From Burkholderiales bacterium (GTDB lineage Bacteria > Pseudomonadota > Gammaproteobacteria > Burkholderiales > Burkholderiaceae_C), in NCBI GenBank assembly GCA_021414305.1, contig JAIOOS010000017.1, positions 62,001 through 126,000 on the forward strand: DNA of 64,000 nt. The letters are read 5' to 3'. Positions 21,214 through 29,831 of the stretch are shown piece by piece. The translations under genes were made by a program, and so were the position numbers. The stretch's first letter is position 1; every line of letters starts with the position of its first letter. The notes below the pieces were generated by a model that did not search any database, had not been told where the DNA came from, and saw only the letters and a program-made list of their open reading frames with translations.

Positions 21214-22692
21214 CTAACCGTGGTGGATGGCGATCGTCTTCAGCGCCGAGAAGCCGTACAGCGCCTCGAAGCCCTTCTCGCGGCCGTGGCCCGAGTGCTT
21301 GACGCCGCCGAACGGCAGCTCGATGCCGCCGCCGGCGCCGTAGTTGTTGATGAACACCTGGCCGCAGCGCAGCGCCCGCGCCATCCGCATCTGCCGCGCG
21401 CCGTCGCGGGTCCACACGCCCGCCACCAGGCCGTACTTCGTGCCGTTGGCGATGGCCAGGGCCTCGGCTTCGCCGTCGAAGGCGATCAGCACCTGCACCG
21501 GACCGAAGATCTCTTCCTGGGCCAGCGCGTGGTCGGCCGGCACGTCGTCGATCAGCGCCGGGCGCACGTAGTGACCGCCGCGCGGCGCGCCGTCGACGAT
21601 CGAGCCTTCGGCGGCGATGTGCAGGCCGTCGTCGCGCGCCAGGCCGAGGTAGTGCTCGATCACGACCTTCTGCCGCTGCGAGATCACCGGGCCGAGGTCG
21701 AGGTCCATCGATGCCGGCCCGACGCGCAGCGCCCGGTAGCGCTCGGCCATGCGCGCGCGCACCGCCTCGTACACCGGCCGCTCGACCAGGATGCGCGAGG
21801 CCGCCGAGCAGGTCTGGCCGGCGTTCTGGATGCCGGCGTTGACGAGGAAGGGCAGCGCCGCGTCGAGGTCGGCGTCGGCGAAGACGATCTGCGGGCTTTT
21901 CCCCCCGAGCTCCAGCGTCACCGGCACCGCGTTCGCCGCCGCCGCGGTCTGCACCCGGGCGCCGGTGGCGACCGAGCCGGTGAACGACAGGTGGTCGATG
22001 CCCGGATGCGCCGACAGGGCCGCGCCGGCCTCTTCGCCGAGGCCGGGCACGACGTTGAGTGCACCGGCCGGCAGGCCGGCATCGATCGCGATGCGGGCGA
22101 ACGCGAGCACCGTCAGGCACGCCTCCTCGGCGGGCTTGAGGACGCAGGCGTTGCCCATCGCCAGGGCCGCGCCGACGCTGCGGCCGACGATCTGCATCGG
22201 ATAGTTCCACGGCACGATGTGGCCGGTGACGCCGTGCGGCTCGCGCAGGGTCAGCGCGGTGTAGCCGGCGGCGAACGGCAGCGTCTCGCCGTGCACCTTG
22301 TCGCAGCAGCCGCCGTAGAACTCGAAGTAGCGGGCCAGCGCCACCGCGTCGGCGCGCGCCTGCTTGAGCGGCTTGCCGACGTCGTGCACCTCGAGCGCGG
22401 CGAGCAGCTCGACGTTGTCCAGCACCTTCCTGCCGATCGCCGAGAGGATGCGAGCGCGCTCGAGCGCGCTCGTCCGTCCCCAGGCGCCTTCGAGCGCGGC
22501 GCGCGCCGCGGCCACCGCGGCATCGATGTCGGCGGCGCCGCCGCGGGCGATGCGCGCGAGCTCGCTGCCGTCGGAGGGGTCCTCGAGGGTGAGAAGGGCC
22601 CCGCCATCGGCGGCGCGCCACGCCCCGCCGATCAGCGCCGTGTCGGTCGGAAAGGGAATCGTCAATCGGGAAGCGGCGATCGGGGCATTCAT
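21214..22692 (-). CDS. NAD-dependent aldehyde dehydrogenase
   Basis: A 492-residue ALDH superfamily enzyme. Catalytic Cys295 lies in NAGQTCSAASR, general base Glu261 in LELGGKSP, and the oxyanion Asn163 in PWNYP. It resembles the betaine/gamma-aminobutyraldehyde group but no residue proves a substrate. It heads a two-gene operon with the SDR gene. Its ATG (22692) sits back to back with the divergent ABC permease gene, so the shared promoter region must overlap one or both coding starts. Confidence 0.93.
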   Translation of the reverse strand: MNAPIAASRLTIPFPTDTALIGGAWRAADGGALLTLEDPSDGSELARIARGGAADIDAAVAAARAALEGAWGRTSALERARILSAIGRKVLDNVELLAALEVHDVGKPLKQARADAVALARYFEFYGGCCDKVHGETLPFAAGYTALTLREPHGVTGHIVPWNYPMQIVGRSVGAALAMGNACVLKPAEEACLTVLAFARIAIDAGLPAGALNVVPGLGEEAGAALSAHPGIDHLSFTGSVATGARVQTAAAANAVPVTLELGGKSPQIVFADADLDAALPFLVNAGIQNAGQTCSAASRILVERPVYEAVRARMAERYRALRVGPASMDLDLGPVISQRQKVVIEHYLGLARDDGLHIAAEGSIVDGAPRGGHYVRPALIDDVPADHALAQEEIFGPVQVLIAFDGEAEALAIANGTKYGLVAGVWTRDGARQMRMARALRCGQVFINNYGAGGGIELPFGGVKHSGHGREKGFEALYGFSALKTIAIHHG

Positions 22693-22723
22693 GGCGGAGC
22701 CTCCAGCGGCCGCGTGGGCGGCT

Positions 22724-23731
22724 TTGCGCCATCATAAGAACCTCCCGCCCCGACGAGGCCCGGCCATCAGCTTCTTCCTCGCCAAGCGTTTCGCGAGCTT
22801 CTTTCTCACCCTGCTCGCCGCCTCGGTCGTCATCTTCACGGTGCTCGACGTGCTGCCCGGCAATGCCGCCGAGGTGATGCTCGGCGAGAGCGCGACCCCG
22901 GAATCGCTCGCCGCCCTCTCGGCCAAGCTCGGCCTCGACCGGCCGCCGCTGGTCCGCTACGCCGACTGGATGAAGGGCCTGGCGAGCGGCGAGCTCGGCA
23001 CCAGCACCGCCTACGACACGCCGATCGCCGGGCTGATCGGCGAACGCCTGCTTGTCACCGTGCCTTTGGCGCTGCTGGCGATGCTGCTGACGACGGCGCT
23101 CGCCTTCGTTTTCGGCCTTTACGCCGCGGCTCGCCACGGCCGCGCCGGCGACACCGGCATCATGGCGGTGAGCCAGGTCGGCATCGCGATTCCGAGCTTC
23201 TGGTTCGCGATCCTGCTGATCCTCGTGTTCTCGGTGAAGCTGCGCTGGTTCTCGGCCGGCGGCTTTCCCGGCTGGAACGCCGAGGACGGCGGCGGCGCCG
23301 GGCCGGCGCTGCGCGCGCTGGTGCTGCCCGCGGTCGCGATCGCCGTCGTCCAGGCGGCGATCCTGACGCGCATCGTCCGCTCCGCCGTGCTCGAGGTGCT
23401 GCGCGAGGACTTCGTGCGCACGGCACGCGCCAAGGGCCAGTCGCCGCGCGGCGTTCTCTGGGGCCACGTGCTCAGGAACGCGATGGTGCCGGTGCTGACG
23501 GTGATGGGCCTGCAGTTCGCCAGCCTGCTCGCCGGCACCGTGGTCATCGAGCAGGTGTTCGCCCTGCCCGGGCTCGGCCGCCTGGTGTTCCAGGCGATCG
23601 CCAACCGCGACCTGCTGGTCGTGCGCAACGTCGTCATGCTGCTCGCGGCGGCGGTGGTGGTGATCAACTTCGCGGTCGACGTGCTCTACGTCGTGATCGA
23701 TCCGCGCCTGCGCGCGAAGGCGGCGGCATGA
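22724..23731 (+). CDS. Peptide/nickel-type ABC transporter permease (DppB-like)
   Basis: An inner-membrane permease with six predicted helices and the binding-protein-dependent EAA loop (VRTARAKGQSPRGVLWGHVLRNA). Homology begins at FFLAKRFASFF. No canonical start codon lies exactly there: TTG at 22724 gives 335 residues, an ATG at 22691 gives 346 and abuts the divergent gene, and an ATC at 22766 preceded by GAGG would give the family-typical 321. I list the TTG start with reserve. It overlaps the next permease gene by four bases. No binding protein or ATPase gene adjoins. Confidence 0.85.
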   Translation: MRHHKNLPPRRGPAISFFLAKRFASFFLTLLAASVVIFTVLDVLPGNAAEVMLGESATPESLAALSAKLGLDRPPLVRYADWMKGLASGELGTSTAYDTPIAGLIGERLLVTVPLALLAMLLTTALAFVFGLYAAARHGRAGDTGIMAVSQVGIAIPSFWFAILLILVFSVKLRWFSAGGFPGWNAEDGGGAGPALRALVLPAVAIAVVQAAILTRIVRSAVLEVLREDFVRTARAKGQSPRGVLWGHVLRNAMVPVLTVMGLQFASLLAGTVVIEQVFALPGLGRLVFQAIANRDLLVVRNVVMLLAAAVVVINFAVDVLYVVIDPRLRAKAAA

Positions 23732-24609
23732 GCGAGGCCGCGGCGGCTCCGGTCGAGGGCGCCGTGCCGCCGGCGCGAGCCCACCGCTGGCGCCGCGCCA
23801 ACTTCGCGATCGGCGCCAGCCTCGTCGCCGCGGTCATCGGCCTGGCGCTGCTCTCCTTCGTCTGGACGCCCTGGCCGGCGACGGAGCTCGACATTCCGCA
23901 CAAGCTGCAGCCGCCCTCGTGGTCGCACTGGCTCGGCACCGACAGCCTCGGCCGCGACATCGTCTCGCTGCTGATCGTCGGCAGCCGGGTCTCGATCGCG
24001 GTCGGCCTGATCGCGGTCGGCATCGGCATCGCCTTCGGCGTCGCCCTCGGCCTTCTCGCCGCGGTCAAGCGCGGCTGGATCGAGGAGGCGGTAATGCGCC
24101 TGGCGGACTTCACCTTTGCCTTCCCGGCGCTGCTCTCGGCGATCATGCTGACGGCGATCTACGGGCCCGGGCTCGTGACCTCGATCGTCGCCATCGGCAT
24201 CTTCAACGTGCCGGTGTTCGCGCGCATCACCCGGGCCAGCGCCCTGGTCGTGCGCTCGCGCGAGTTCGTCACCGCGGCGCGGGCGCTCGGCAAGGGCGAG
24301 TGGCGGATCACCTTCGAGCACGTGCTGCCGAACATCGCCGCGATCCTGATCGTGCAGGCGACGATCCAGTTCGCGCTCGCCATCCTCGCCGAGGCCGCGC
24401 TCAGCTACCTCGGCCTCGGCACGCAGCCGCCGACGCCCTCGTGGGGCCGGATGCTCAACGAAGCGCAGCAGCAGCTCTTCCAGGCGCCCCAGCTCGCCGT
24501 CTACCCGGGCCTGGCGATTGCCCTCACCGTGCTGGGCCTGAACCTGATGGGCGACGGCCTGCGCGACATCTTCGACCCGCGGCTGTCGCGCCGGCGCACC
24601 GGCCCGTAA
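23728..24609 (+). CDS. Peptide/nickel-type ABC transporter permease (DppC-like)
   Basis: A 293-residue partner permease of the DppC/OppC type. After a cytoplasmic N-terminus and first helix comes the conserved LGTDSLGRDIVSLL motif, then the EAA loop FVTAARALGKGEWRITFEHVLPN. It starts within the stop of the preceding permease gene (ATGA), so the two are coupled and form the membrane channel of one importer. The usual two ATPase genes are absent downstream, where an unrelated lipoprotein gene follows after 115 bases. Confidence 0.9.
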   Translation: MSEAAAAPVEGAVPPARAHRWRRANFAIGASLVAAVIGLALLSFVWTPWPATELDIPHKLQPPSWSHWLGTDSLGRDIVSLLIVGSRVSIAVGLIAVGIGIAFGVALGLLAAVKRGWIEEAVMRLADFTFAFPALLSAIMLTAIYGPGLVTSIVAIGIFNVPVFARITRASALVVRSREFVTAARALGKGEWRITFEHVLPNIAAILIVQATIQFALAILAEAALSYLGLGTQPPTPSWGRMLNEAQQQLFQAPQLAVYPGLAIALTVLGLNLMGDGLRDIFDPRLSRRRTGP

Positions 24610-24724
24610 CCAGTTGCTTCGCCCGCGCCCGCCGCAGGTCGCGGCGAGAAGTAGTTGTCGTTTGCCGGCAGCAGTGGTCCAGGTGCCCGGGGCTACGATC
24701 GATCGGACACGTGAAGGAGGGTGG

Positions 24725-26962
24725 ATGGCAGGAGCGACGCAGGCGCGCGCGACGATGCGTCGATGGTTCCCGGCATGGGCTCTGGCCCTCCTTCTCGCCG
24801 CCTGCGGCGGCGGGGGTGGCGGCAGCAGCGGCAGCCCCTCCGGCACGCTTCCGGCAACGCTGATCGTCAGCGCGCCGACGGCGCAGCAGGCGCTCGGCGC
24901 CACGCTCTCGTTCTCCGCCAACGCATCGGACCCGGAGCTCAGCTACCTCTGGGATTTCGGCGACGGCAACACCAGCAGCGCGGTCGCGCCGACCCATGCC
25001 TACACCCGCGCCGGCGTGTTCACGGTCCGCCTCACCCTCGGCAACGGCAGCGGCTCGGCCTCGGCGAACGCGAGCGTCGCCATCGCCGATTTCGCCATCG
25101 TCGCCGGCAAGAGCTGCAACGGCGGCGGCAACAACGGCTGGTGCTGGCAGCGGCCGCTGCCGCAGGGCAACTTCATCCTCGACTACGTCTACGTCGACGA
25201 CAGCCGCGGCTGGGCGGTCGGTCAGGGCGGCAGCCTGCTGGCGACGGTCGACGGCGGCATCACCTGGACCGGGCAGCATTCGGGCACGACGCTCGACCTG
25301 AGCCAGGCCGTCTTTCCTAGCGCCACGGCCGGCTGGGTCACGAGCGAGTTCGGCGAGCTGCTGCGCACCGCCGACGGCGGCGCGAGCTGGCGCCGGGTCA
25401 GCTACGGCCGCAACGACTACGTGCTCGGGCTCGGCGCGAGCGACGCCGACACCGCCTGGGTCACCACCACGCTCGGCGCGGGATTCGTGACGCGCGACGG
25501 CGGCGCGAGCTGGCGCCCGGTCGAGCAGGCCCCCGGTGGCACCTATCGCTTCGCCTTCGCGAGCGCCAGCAACGTCTGGTCGCTTCCCTACTTCGTCGAT
25601 CCGCAACCGACGCTCGGCCATTCGCTCGACGGCGGCACGAGCTGGACGACGGTGTCGCTGCCGCCGATCGCCGCCGGATTCAGCGGCTACTCCGACGACA
25701 TGCTTTTCTTCGACCCCGCGCATGCGCTGGTGACCGGCTACGAGTCGGGCTTCGATCCGTCGGACCCCACGCTCTTCGTCACCCGCCGGACGCTGCGCGT
25801 CACCGCCGACGGCGGCTCCTCGTGGCAGGTGGTGCAGGCGCCGGGCAATGGCACGAGCTTCTTCACCTTCCGTCTCGCCGATGCGACCACCGTGCTCGCG
25901 GTCGGCAACTCCGAGGTCCTTCGCACGCAGGACAACGGCGCGAGCTGGCAGGCGGTGCCCTTGCCGCTCGGTGCCACCGGCGTCAACGGCTTTCGCGCCT
26001 TCAGCGCGCAGCGCTTCGTCCTCGCCGACTACTCGGGCAAGACCTGGCTGAGCATCGACGGCGGCGCGAGCTGGAACGTGCGCAGTGCCGGCGGCGTGGC
26101 CCAGGCCACGGTCAACAGCATCTGGTTCTTCGACAGTCGCGAGGGCCTGGCCCTCGACGACAACGGCGGCTCGGTTCGCACCACCGACGGCGGCAAGACC
26201 TGGGCCGCGGCCGAGAGCGACACCGTACCGTGGTACCGGCTGCAGTTCCTCGGCGACGGCAGCGTCGGCTGGCTGATCTCGCTGCGCGGCACGATCGCCC
26301 GCACGATCGACAAGGGCCGCACCTGGACCCAGTCGTCCGGTGCTCCGAGCGCCGCGCTGGTCGGCGTCACCGACTTCCACTTCATCGACGCGCTCCGTGG
26401 CTGGGCGGTGGCGCCCTATGGCATCGGCGAGGGCACCGTGTTCATCACGGTCGACGGCGGCCTCACCTGGCAGGCGGTCGCGGCGACGCGCGGCACCCAG
26501 GGCTTCTACGCGATCCGCTTCGCCGATGCGCTGCACGGCGTCACGGTCGGCCCGAGCGGCGTCGCCATGGTCAGCGCCAATGGCGGCGCGACCTGGGCGC
26601 CGCGTCCGACGGGCGCCTTCGGCCAGCTCTTCAGCGTCTTCTTCGCCGACGCGAGCACGGCCGTGGCGGTCGGCGAAGGCGGCGTCATCGTCCGCTCCAC
26701 CGATGCCGGGCAGAGCTGGCACCCGGTGGCGAGCCCGACCACGCGCAACCTGAACGACGTGCGCTTCGTCTCGCCTTCGATCGGCCACGCCGTCGGCAAC
26801 GACGGCACGCTGATCGCCACCCGCGACGGCGGCGCGAGCTGGAGCCTCGTGCCCACCGGCGCCAAGGCGGGCCTCGCGACGGTGTTCTTCCGCGACGAGC
26901 AGACGGGCTGGATCGGCGGCACCAACGGCAGCATCCTCGCCACCGCGACCGGCGGCCGCTGA
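24725..26962 (+). CDS. PKD-domain and Asp-box (YCF48-type) repeat lipoprotein
   Basis: A 745-residue secreted lipoprotein. The lipobox L-A-A-C lies at residues 24-27, followed by a Gly/Ser linker, a PKD domain at about 45-122 (WDFGDGNTSS), and then a long beta-propeller region with about 13 Asp-box turns of the form DGGASW, DNGASW or DKGRTW. Such YCF48/BNR repeats occur in plant and cyanobacterial photosystem assembly factors and in many bacterial surface proteins of unknown role. The start at 24725 has AAGGAGG four bases upstream. DNA encoding the repeats reuses GGCGGCGCGAGCTGG several times, a sign of internal duplication. Confidence 0.9.
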   Translation: MAGATQARATMRRWFPAWALALLLAACGGGGGGSSGSPSGTLPATLIVSAPTAQQALGATLSFSANASDPELSYLWDFGDGNTSSAVAPTHAYTRAGVFTVRLTLGNGSGSASANASVAIADFAIVAGKSCNGGGNNGWCWQRPLPQGNFILDYVYVDDSRGWAVGQGGSLLATVDGGITWTGQHSGTTLDLSQAVFPSATAGWVTSEFGELLRTADGGASWRRVSYGRNDYVLGLGASDADTAWVTTTLGAGFVTRDGGASWRPVEQAPGGTYRFAFASASNVWSLPYFVDPQPTLGHSLDGGTSWTTVSLPPIAAGFSGYSDDMLFFDPAHALVTGYESGFDPSDPTLFVTRRTLRVTADGGSSWQVVQAPGNGTSFFTFRLADATTVLAVGNSEVLRTQDNGASWQAVPLPLGATGVNGFRAFSAQRFVLADYSGKTWLSIDGGASWNVRSAGGVAQATVNSIWFFDSREGLALDDNGGSVRTTDGGKTWAAAESDTVPWYRLQFLGDGSVGWLISLRGTIARTIDKGRTWTQSSGAPSAALVGVTDFHFIDALRGWAVAPYGIGEGTVFITVDGGLTWQAVAATRGTQGFYAIRFADALHGVTVGPSGVAMVSANGGATWAPRPTGAFGQLFSVFFADASTAVAVGEGGVIVRSTDAGQSWHPVASPTTRNLNDVRFVSPSIGHAVGNDGTLIATRDGGASWSLVPTGAKAGLATVFFRDEQTGWIGGTNGSILATATGGR

Positions 26963-26971
26963 CCGGCTTCG

Positions 26972-27937
26972 CTAGGGCGGGTAGAGCGTCAGCAATCGCT
27001 CGGCCTTCACGCGCAGGGCCGCGCGCAGCGCCGCCGGCTCGATCACCTCGCCCTCGACCCCGAGCCTGAGCATCTCCTCGGCCGCGTGCTCGACCGATTC
27101 GATCGGCACCGTCACCCGGCGCCAGCCGCTCGAATCGGGCGTGCCGGCGGAACGGTCGGCCGCGTCGGCGACGAGCGGGCCGAAGCGGCAGAGCCGCGCC
27201 AGGCCCGTGGGCGAGACGCGCAGCGTCGCCACGTCGCGGTAGACGCTTTCCTCGAAGCGGCGCGTCGCCTCGGCCCAGTAGGCCGTGAGATCGAAGCGGC
27301 GCGGCCGCACGAACGACTCCTCCAGCCGCTCGAGGCTCTGGATCGCCGCCAGCTTGAAGGTGCGCAGCTCCCGGCCCTGGCGGGCGACGAGATACCAGAC
27401 GCCCGCCTTCAGCACCAGCCCGAGCGGGTCGACCTCGCGCTCGCGCACCGCCGTCCAGCTCTCGTAGCGCATGCGGAGCTTCCGCTCGGACCAGACCGCG
27501 GCCGCGACCGCCTTCAGGTGATCGGGCGGCGCGGCGCCGCGGAACCAGTCGACCGGATCGAGATGGAAGCGCGACGAGGCCCGCTCGGCGTCGCGCTGCC
27601 AGTCGGCGGGCAGCGCGGCGATCAGCTTCAGATGCACCGACGCGGCCGCCTCCTGCAGGCCGAGGTCCTTCGCCGGTCCGGGCAGGCCGGCCATGAAGAG
27701 GGCCTGCGCCTCGCTCTCGGTCAGGCCGGTGAGCTGGGTGCGCCAGCCTTCCTTCAGCTCGAAGCCGCCCTGGCGGCCGCGGTCGGCCCAGATCGGCACG
27801 CCGGCGGCGCTGAGGTGGTCGACGTCGCGGTAGATCGTGCGCACCGAGACTTCGAGCGCGGCGGCGAGCGCCGGCGCGCTGACGCGCCCCTTGCTCTGCA
27901 GGGTGAGCAGGATCGAGAGCAGGCGGCTGGCGCGCAT
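26972..27937 (-). CDS. YafY-type transcriptional regulator (HTH and WYL)
   Basis: A 321-residue regulator. The N-terminal winged helix-turn-helix (MRASRLLSILLTLQ, then TIYRDVDHLSAAG) is of the DeoR/HTH_11 type, and the C-terminal region from about 140 forms a WYL sensor domain with the characteristic GVWYLVARQGRELRTFKL. WYL domains bind small ligands or nucleic acids. It diverges from the NIPSNAP gene across 87 bases and probably controls that gene and itself. Confidence 0.9.
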   Translation of the reverse strand: MRASRLLSILLTLQSKGRVSAPALAAALEVSVRTIYRDVDHLSAAGVPIWADRGRQGGFELKEGWRTQLTGLTESEAQALFMAGLPGPAKDLGLQEAAASVHLKLIAALPADWQRDAERASSRFHLDPVDWFRGAAPPDHLKAVAAAVWSERKLRMRYESWTAVREREVDPLGLVLKAGVWYLVARQGRELRTFKLAAIQSLERLEESFVRPRRFDLTAYWAEATRRFEESVYRDVATLRVSPTGLARLCRFGPLVADAADRSAGTPDSSGWRRVTVPIESVEHAAEEMLRLGVEGEVIEPAALRAALRVKAERLLTLYPP

Positions 27938-28024
27938 CTCCGCAGTGTGCCGGCAAAAGCCTGACAGCCGTTGGCAGGAATGGCGGCCGAACATCGCCCC
28001 TTCCCTGTCTTGCAAAGCCCCGCC

Positions 28025-28795
28025 ATGACCGCCGACCCGTCGACCGCGCTGCGCGCCCCTTCGCTCGAGGACTGCCGCATCGTCGAGCTGCGCGACTACC
28101 TGCTGCACCCGGGGCAGCGCGACGTGCTGGTCGAGCTGTTCGACCGGGAGTTCGTCGAGACGCAGGAAGCCGCGGGCATGCGCGTGGCCGGCACCTTCAC
28201 CGACCTCGACCGCCCCGACCACTTCGTCTGGCTGCGCGGCTTCGCCGACGGCGAGGCGCGCAAGGCCGGCCTCGAAGCCTTCTACGACGGCCCGGTCTGG
28301 GCCGCGCACCGCGACGCGGCCAACGCGACCATGATCGACGCCAGCGACGTGCGCCTGCTGCGCTACGCGCGCCCGACCTGGGCGCTGGTCACGCCGGCGC
28401 TTCCGCGGCCGCGTCCATCGGTGCGGGCCGCGGTCCCGGCAACGGTCTTCCACATCGACCTGTGCACGCTGCGCGCGCCGGTCGACGCGGCCTGGCGCCG
28501 CTGGTTCGAGCGCGAGGCCCTGCCGCTGCTCGTCGACGTCGGCGCCACGCCGTGCGCGGTGTTCGAGACCGAGCCGATGGCGAACGACTTCCCGCGCCTG
28601 CCGGTGCGCAGCGGCGAGTACGTGTTCGCCTGGCTGTCGCGCCATGCCGACGAGGCCGCGGCGGCCCGCGCCACGCAGTCCCTCGCGGCGTCGGCACGGT
28701 GGAACGACGAGGTCCTGCCGCGCCTGCTGCGGGCCTCGGCCGCGCCGATGCAGCTGCTGCGGCTCTGTCCAAGCGCCCGTTCGCTGCTGCGCTGA
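28025..28795 (+). CDS. NIPSNAP family protein
   Basis: A 256-residue protein of two ferredoxin-like NIPSNAP repeats. The first begins CRIVELRDYLLHPGQRDVL and the second FHIDLCTLRAPVDAAWRRW, the typical spacing of the duplicated form. No catalytic residue is known for the family; members bind stress metabolites or act in vesicle or mitochondrial processes in eukaryotes, and are unstudied in most bacteria. It is divergent from the WYL regulator and is followed after 37 bases by the cytochrome gene. Confidence 0.85.
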   Translation: MTADPSTALRAPSLEDCRIVELRDYLLHPGQRDVLVELFDREFVETQEAAGMRVAGTFTDLDRPDHFVWLRGFADGEARKAGLEAFYDGPVWAAHRDAANATMIDASDVRLLRYARPTWALVTPALPRPRPSVRAAVPATVFHIDLCTLRAPVDAAWRRWFEREALPLLVDVGATPCAVFETEPMANDFPRLPVRSGEYVFAWLSRHADEAAAARATQSLAASARWNDEVLPRLLRASAAPMQLLRLCPSARSLLR

Positions 28796-28832
28796 AGGCA
28801 TCATGGCGGCTTCGCGCACACCGAGGTCGTTC

Positions 28833-29666
28833 ATGGCCCGAGCCACTTCCCTGCTTCGCCGACCGTCGACCTTCGCCCTGGCACTCGCCGCCCTGCTCGG
28901 CCCGATCTGCGCAGCGGCCGCCGACGACCGCGCGGGCGCGACGCTGATCACCGCCTGCCAGGCCTGCCATGGCAAGGAAGGCATCAGCGAGAGCGCCGAG
29001 ATCCCCAACCTGGCCGGCCAGAAGCAGGCCTACCTGGTCAAGCAGCTGCAGGCCTTTCGCGGCGGCACGCGCAAGAACGATCTGATGGCGGCGATCGCCG
29101 GCCAGCTCGGCGACGACGAGATGCGCGCACTGGCGCTGGTGTGGAGTCAGTTGCCCGGCGCAGCTGCCGCGACAAGCGCGCCAGCGGGCAGCATCGCGGC
29201 GCTGCGCTCGCGCATGAGCTTTCCGGCCGGCTTTCCCGCTGGTTTCACGCTTTACGAGACCGTCGTCGACGGCGGCCAGGTGGCGCGTCGATATGCCAAT
29301 GCGGTGGCGCTGCGGGCGGCACGCGAGGGCAAGCCGCTGCCGGACGGCGCCGCGATCATCGTCGCCAACCACCCCGCGCAGCTCGACGCGGCACGGAAAC
29401 CCGTGCTCGACGCGGCCGGCCAGCCGGCAGCAGGGCCCGTGCTCTCGTACGCCGGCATGGCGGTGCGCGACGGCTGGGGCCAGGACGTGCCGGTGCTGCT
29501 GCGCAACGGCGACTGGGACTATGCGCTGTTCGCGGCCGACGGCAGCCGTCGCGACGGCCTCAACCAGGCCGCCTGCCTGGCCTGCCACAAGCCGCAGGCC
29601 GCCGACAGCTACGTGTTCACGATGAAGGCGCTGCGTGCCGCGACGGCCGCTCCCGCGGCCCGCTGA
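28833..29666 (+). CDS. Two-heme protein: cytochrome c fused to cytochrome P460 domain
   Basis: A 277-residue periplasmic protein with a signal peptide cut near AAAADD (about residue 31). The first heme motif CQACH is in a class I cytochrome c domain with a likely axial Met in KNDLMAAIA. The second motif CLACH is near the C-terminus of a domain resembling cytochrome P460/c'-beta, which in ammonia oxidisers handles hydroxylamine or NO. Whether the P460 heme-lysine cross-link exists cannot be judged by eye. An ATG at 28803 would add ten residues; the start at 28833 gives a cleaner signal peptide and has GAGG six bases upstream. Confidence 0.85.
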   Translation: MARATSLLRRPSTFALALAALLGPICAAAADDRAGATLITACQACHGKEGISESAEIPNLAGQKQAYLVKQLQAFRGGTRKNDLMAAIAGQLGDDEMRALALVWSQLPGAAAATSAPAGSIAALRSRMSFPAGFPAGFTLYETVVDGGQVARRYANAVALRAAREGKPLPDGAAIIVANHPAQLDAARKPVLDAAGQPAAGPVLSYAGMAVRDGWGQDVPVLLRNGDWDYALFAADGSRRDGLNQAACLACHKPQAADSYVFTMKALRAATAAPAAR

Positions 29667-29678
29667 GCCGAGCCCTCG

Positions 29679-29831
29679 AGCGGAGGGTGCGACCACGGCG
29701 CCCCGGATGTCGTGGCGCTGCAGCGCGGCGGCCACGAAACCGCTGGACTTCATCGATTCGATGAAGCCGGCGAGGAACCGGCGGCGGGACTCGGTGAGCG
29801 CATGGCGACGGTGGCAGTGCGGGGCGCCGCG
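29679..29831 (-). pseudogene. Possible remnant of a solute-binding protein C-terminus
   Basis: In the gap between the convergent cytochrome and LysR genes, one minus-strand frame reads about 50 residues containing FLAGFIESMKSSGFVAAAL and RHDIRGAVVAP. This pattern resembles the C-terminal helix and tail of amino-acid-type ABC solute-binding proteins. There is no start codon for a full gene, and the stretch begins right after the LysR stop, so it would be a broken leftover. The resemblance is short and judged by memory; coincidence is possible. Confidence 0.25.
29748..29766. terminator. Hairpin between convergent genes
   Basis: Perfect 8-base arms CTTCATCG and CGATGAAG flank a 3-base loop midway between the ends of the cytochrome gene and the LysR gene. 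There is no T-tract on either strand. It could act as a bidirectional 3'-end structure. Confidence 0.3.
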
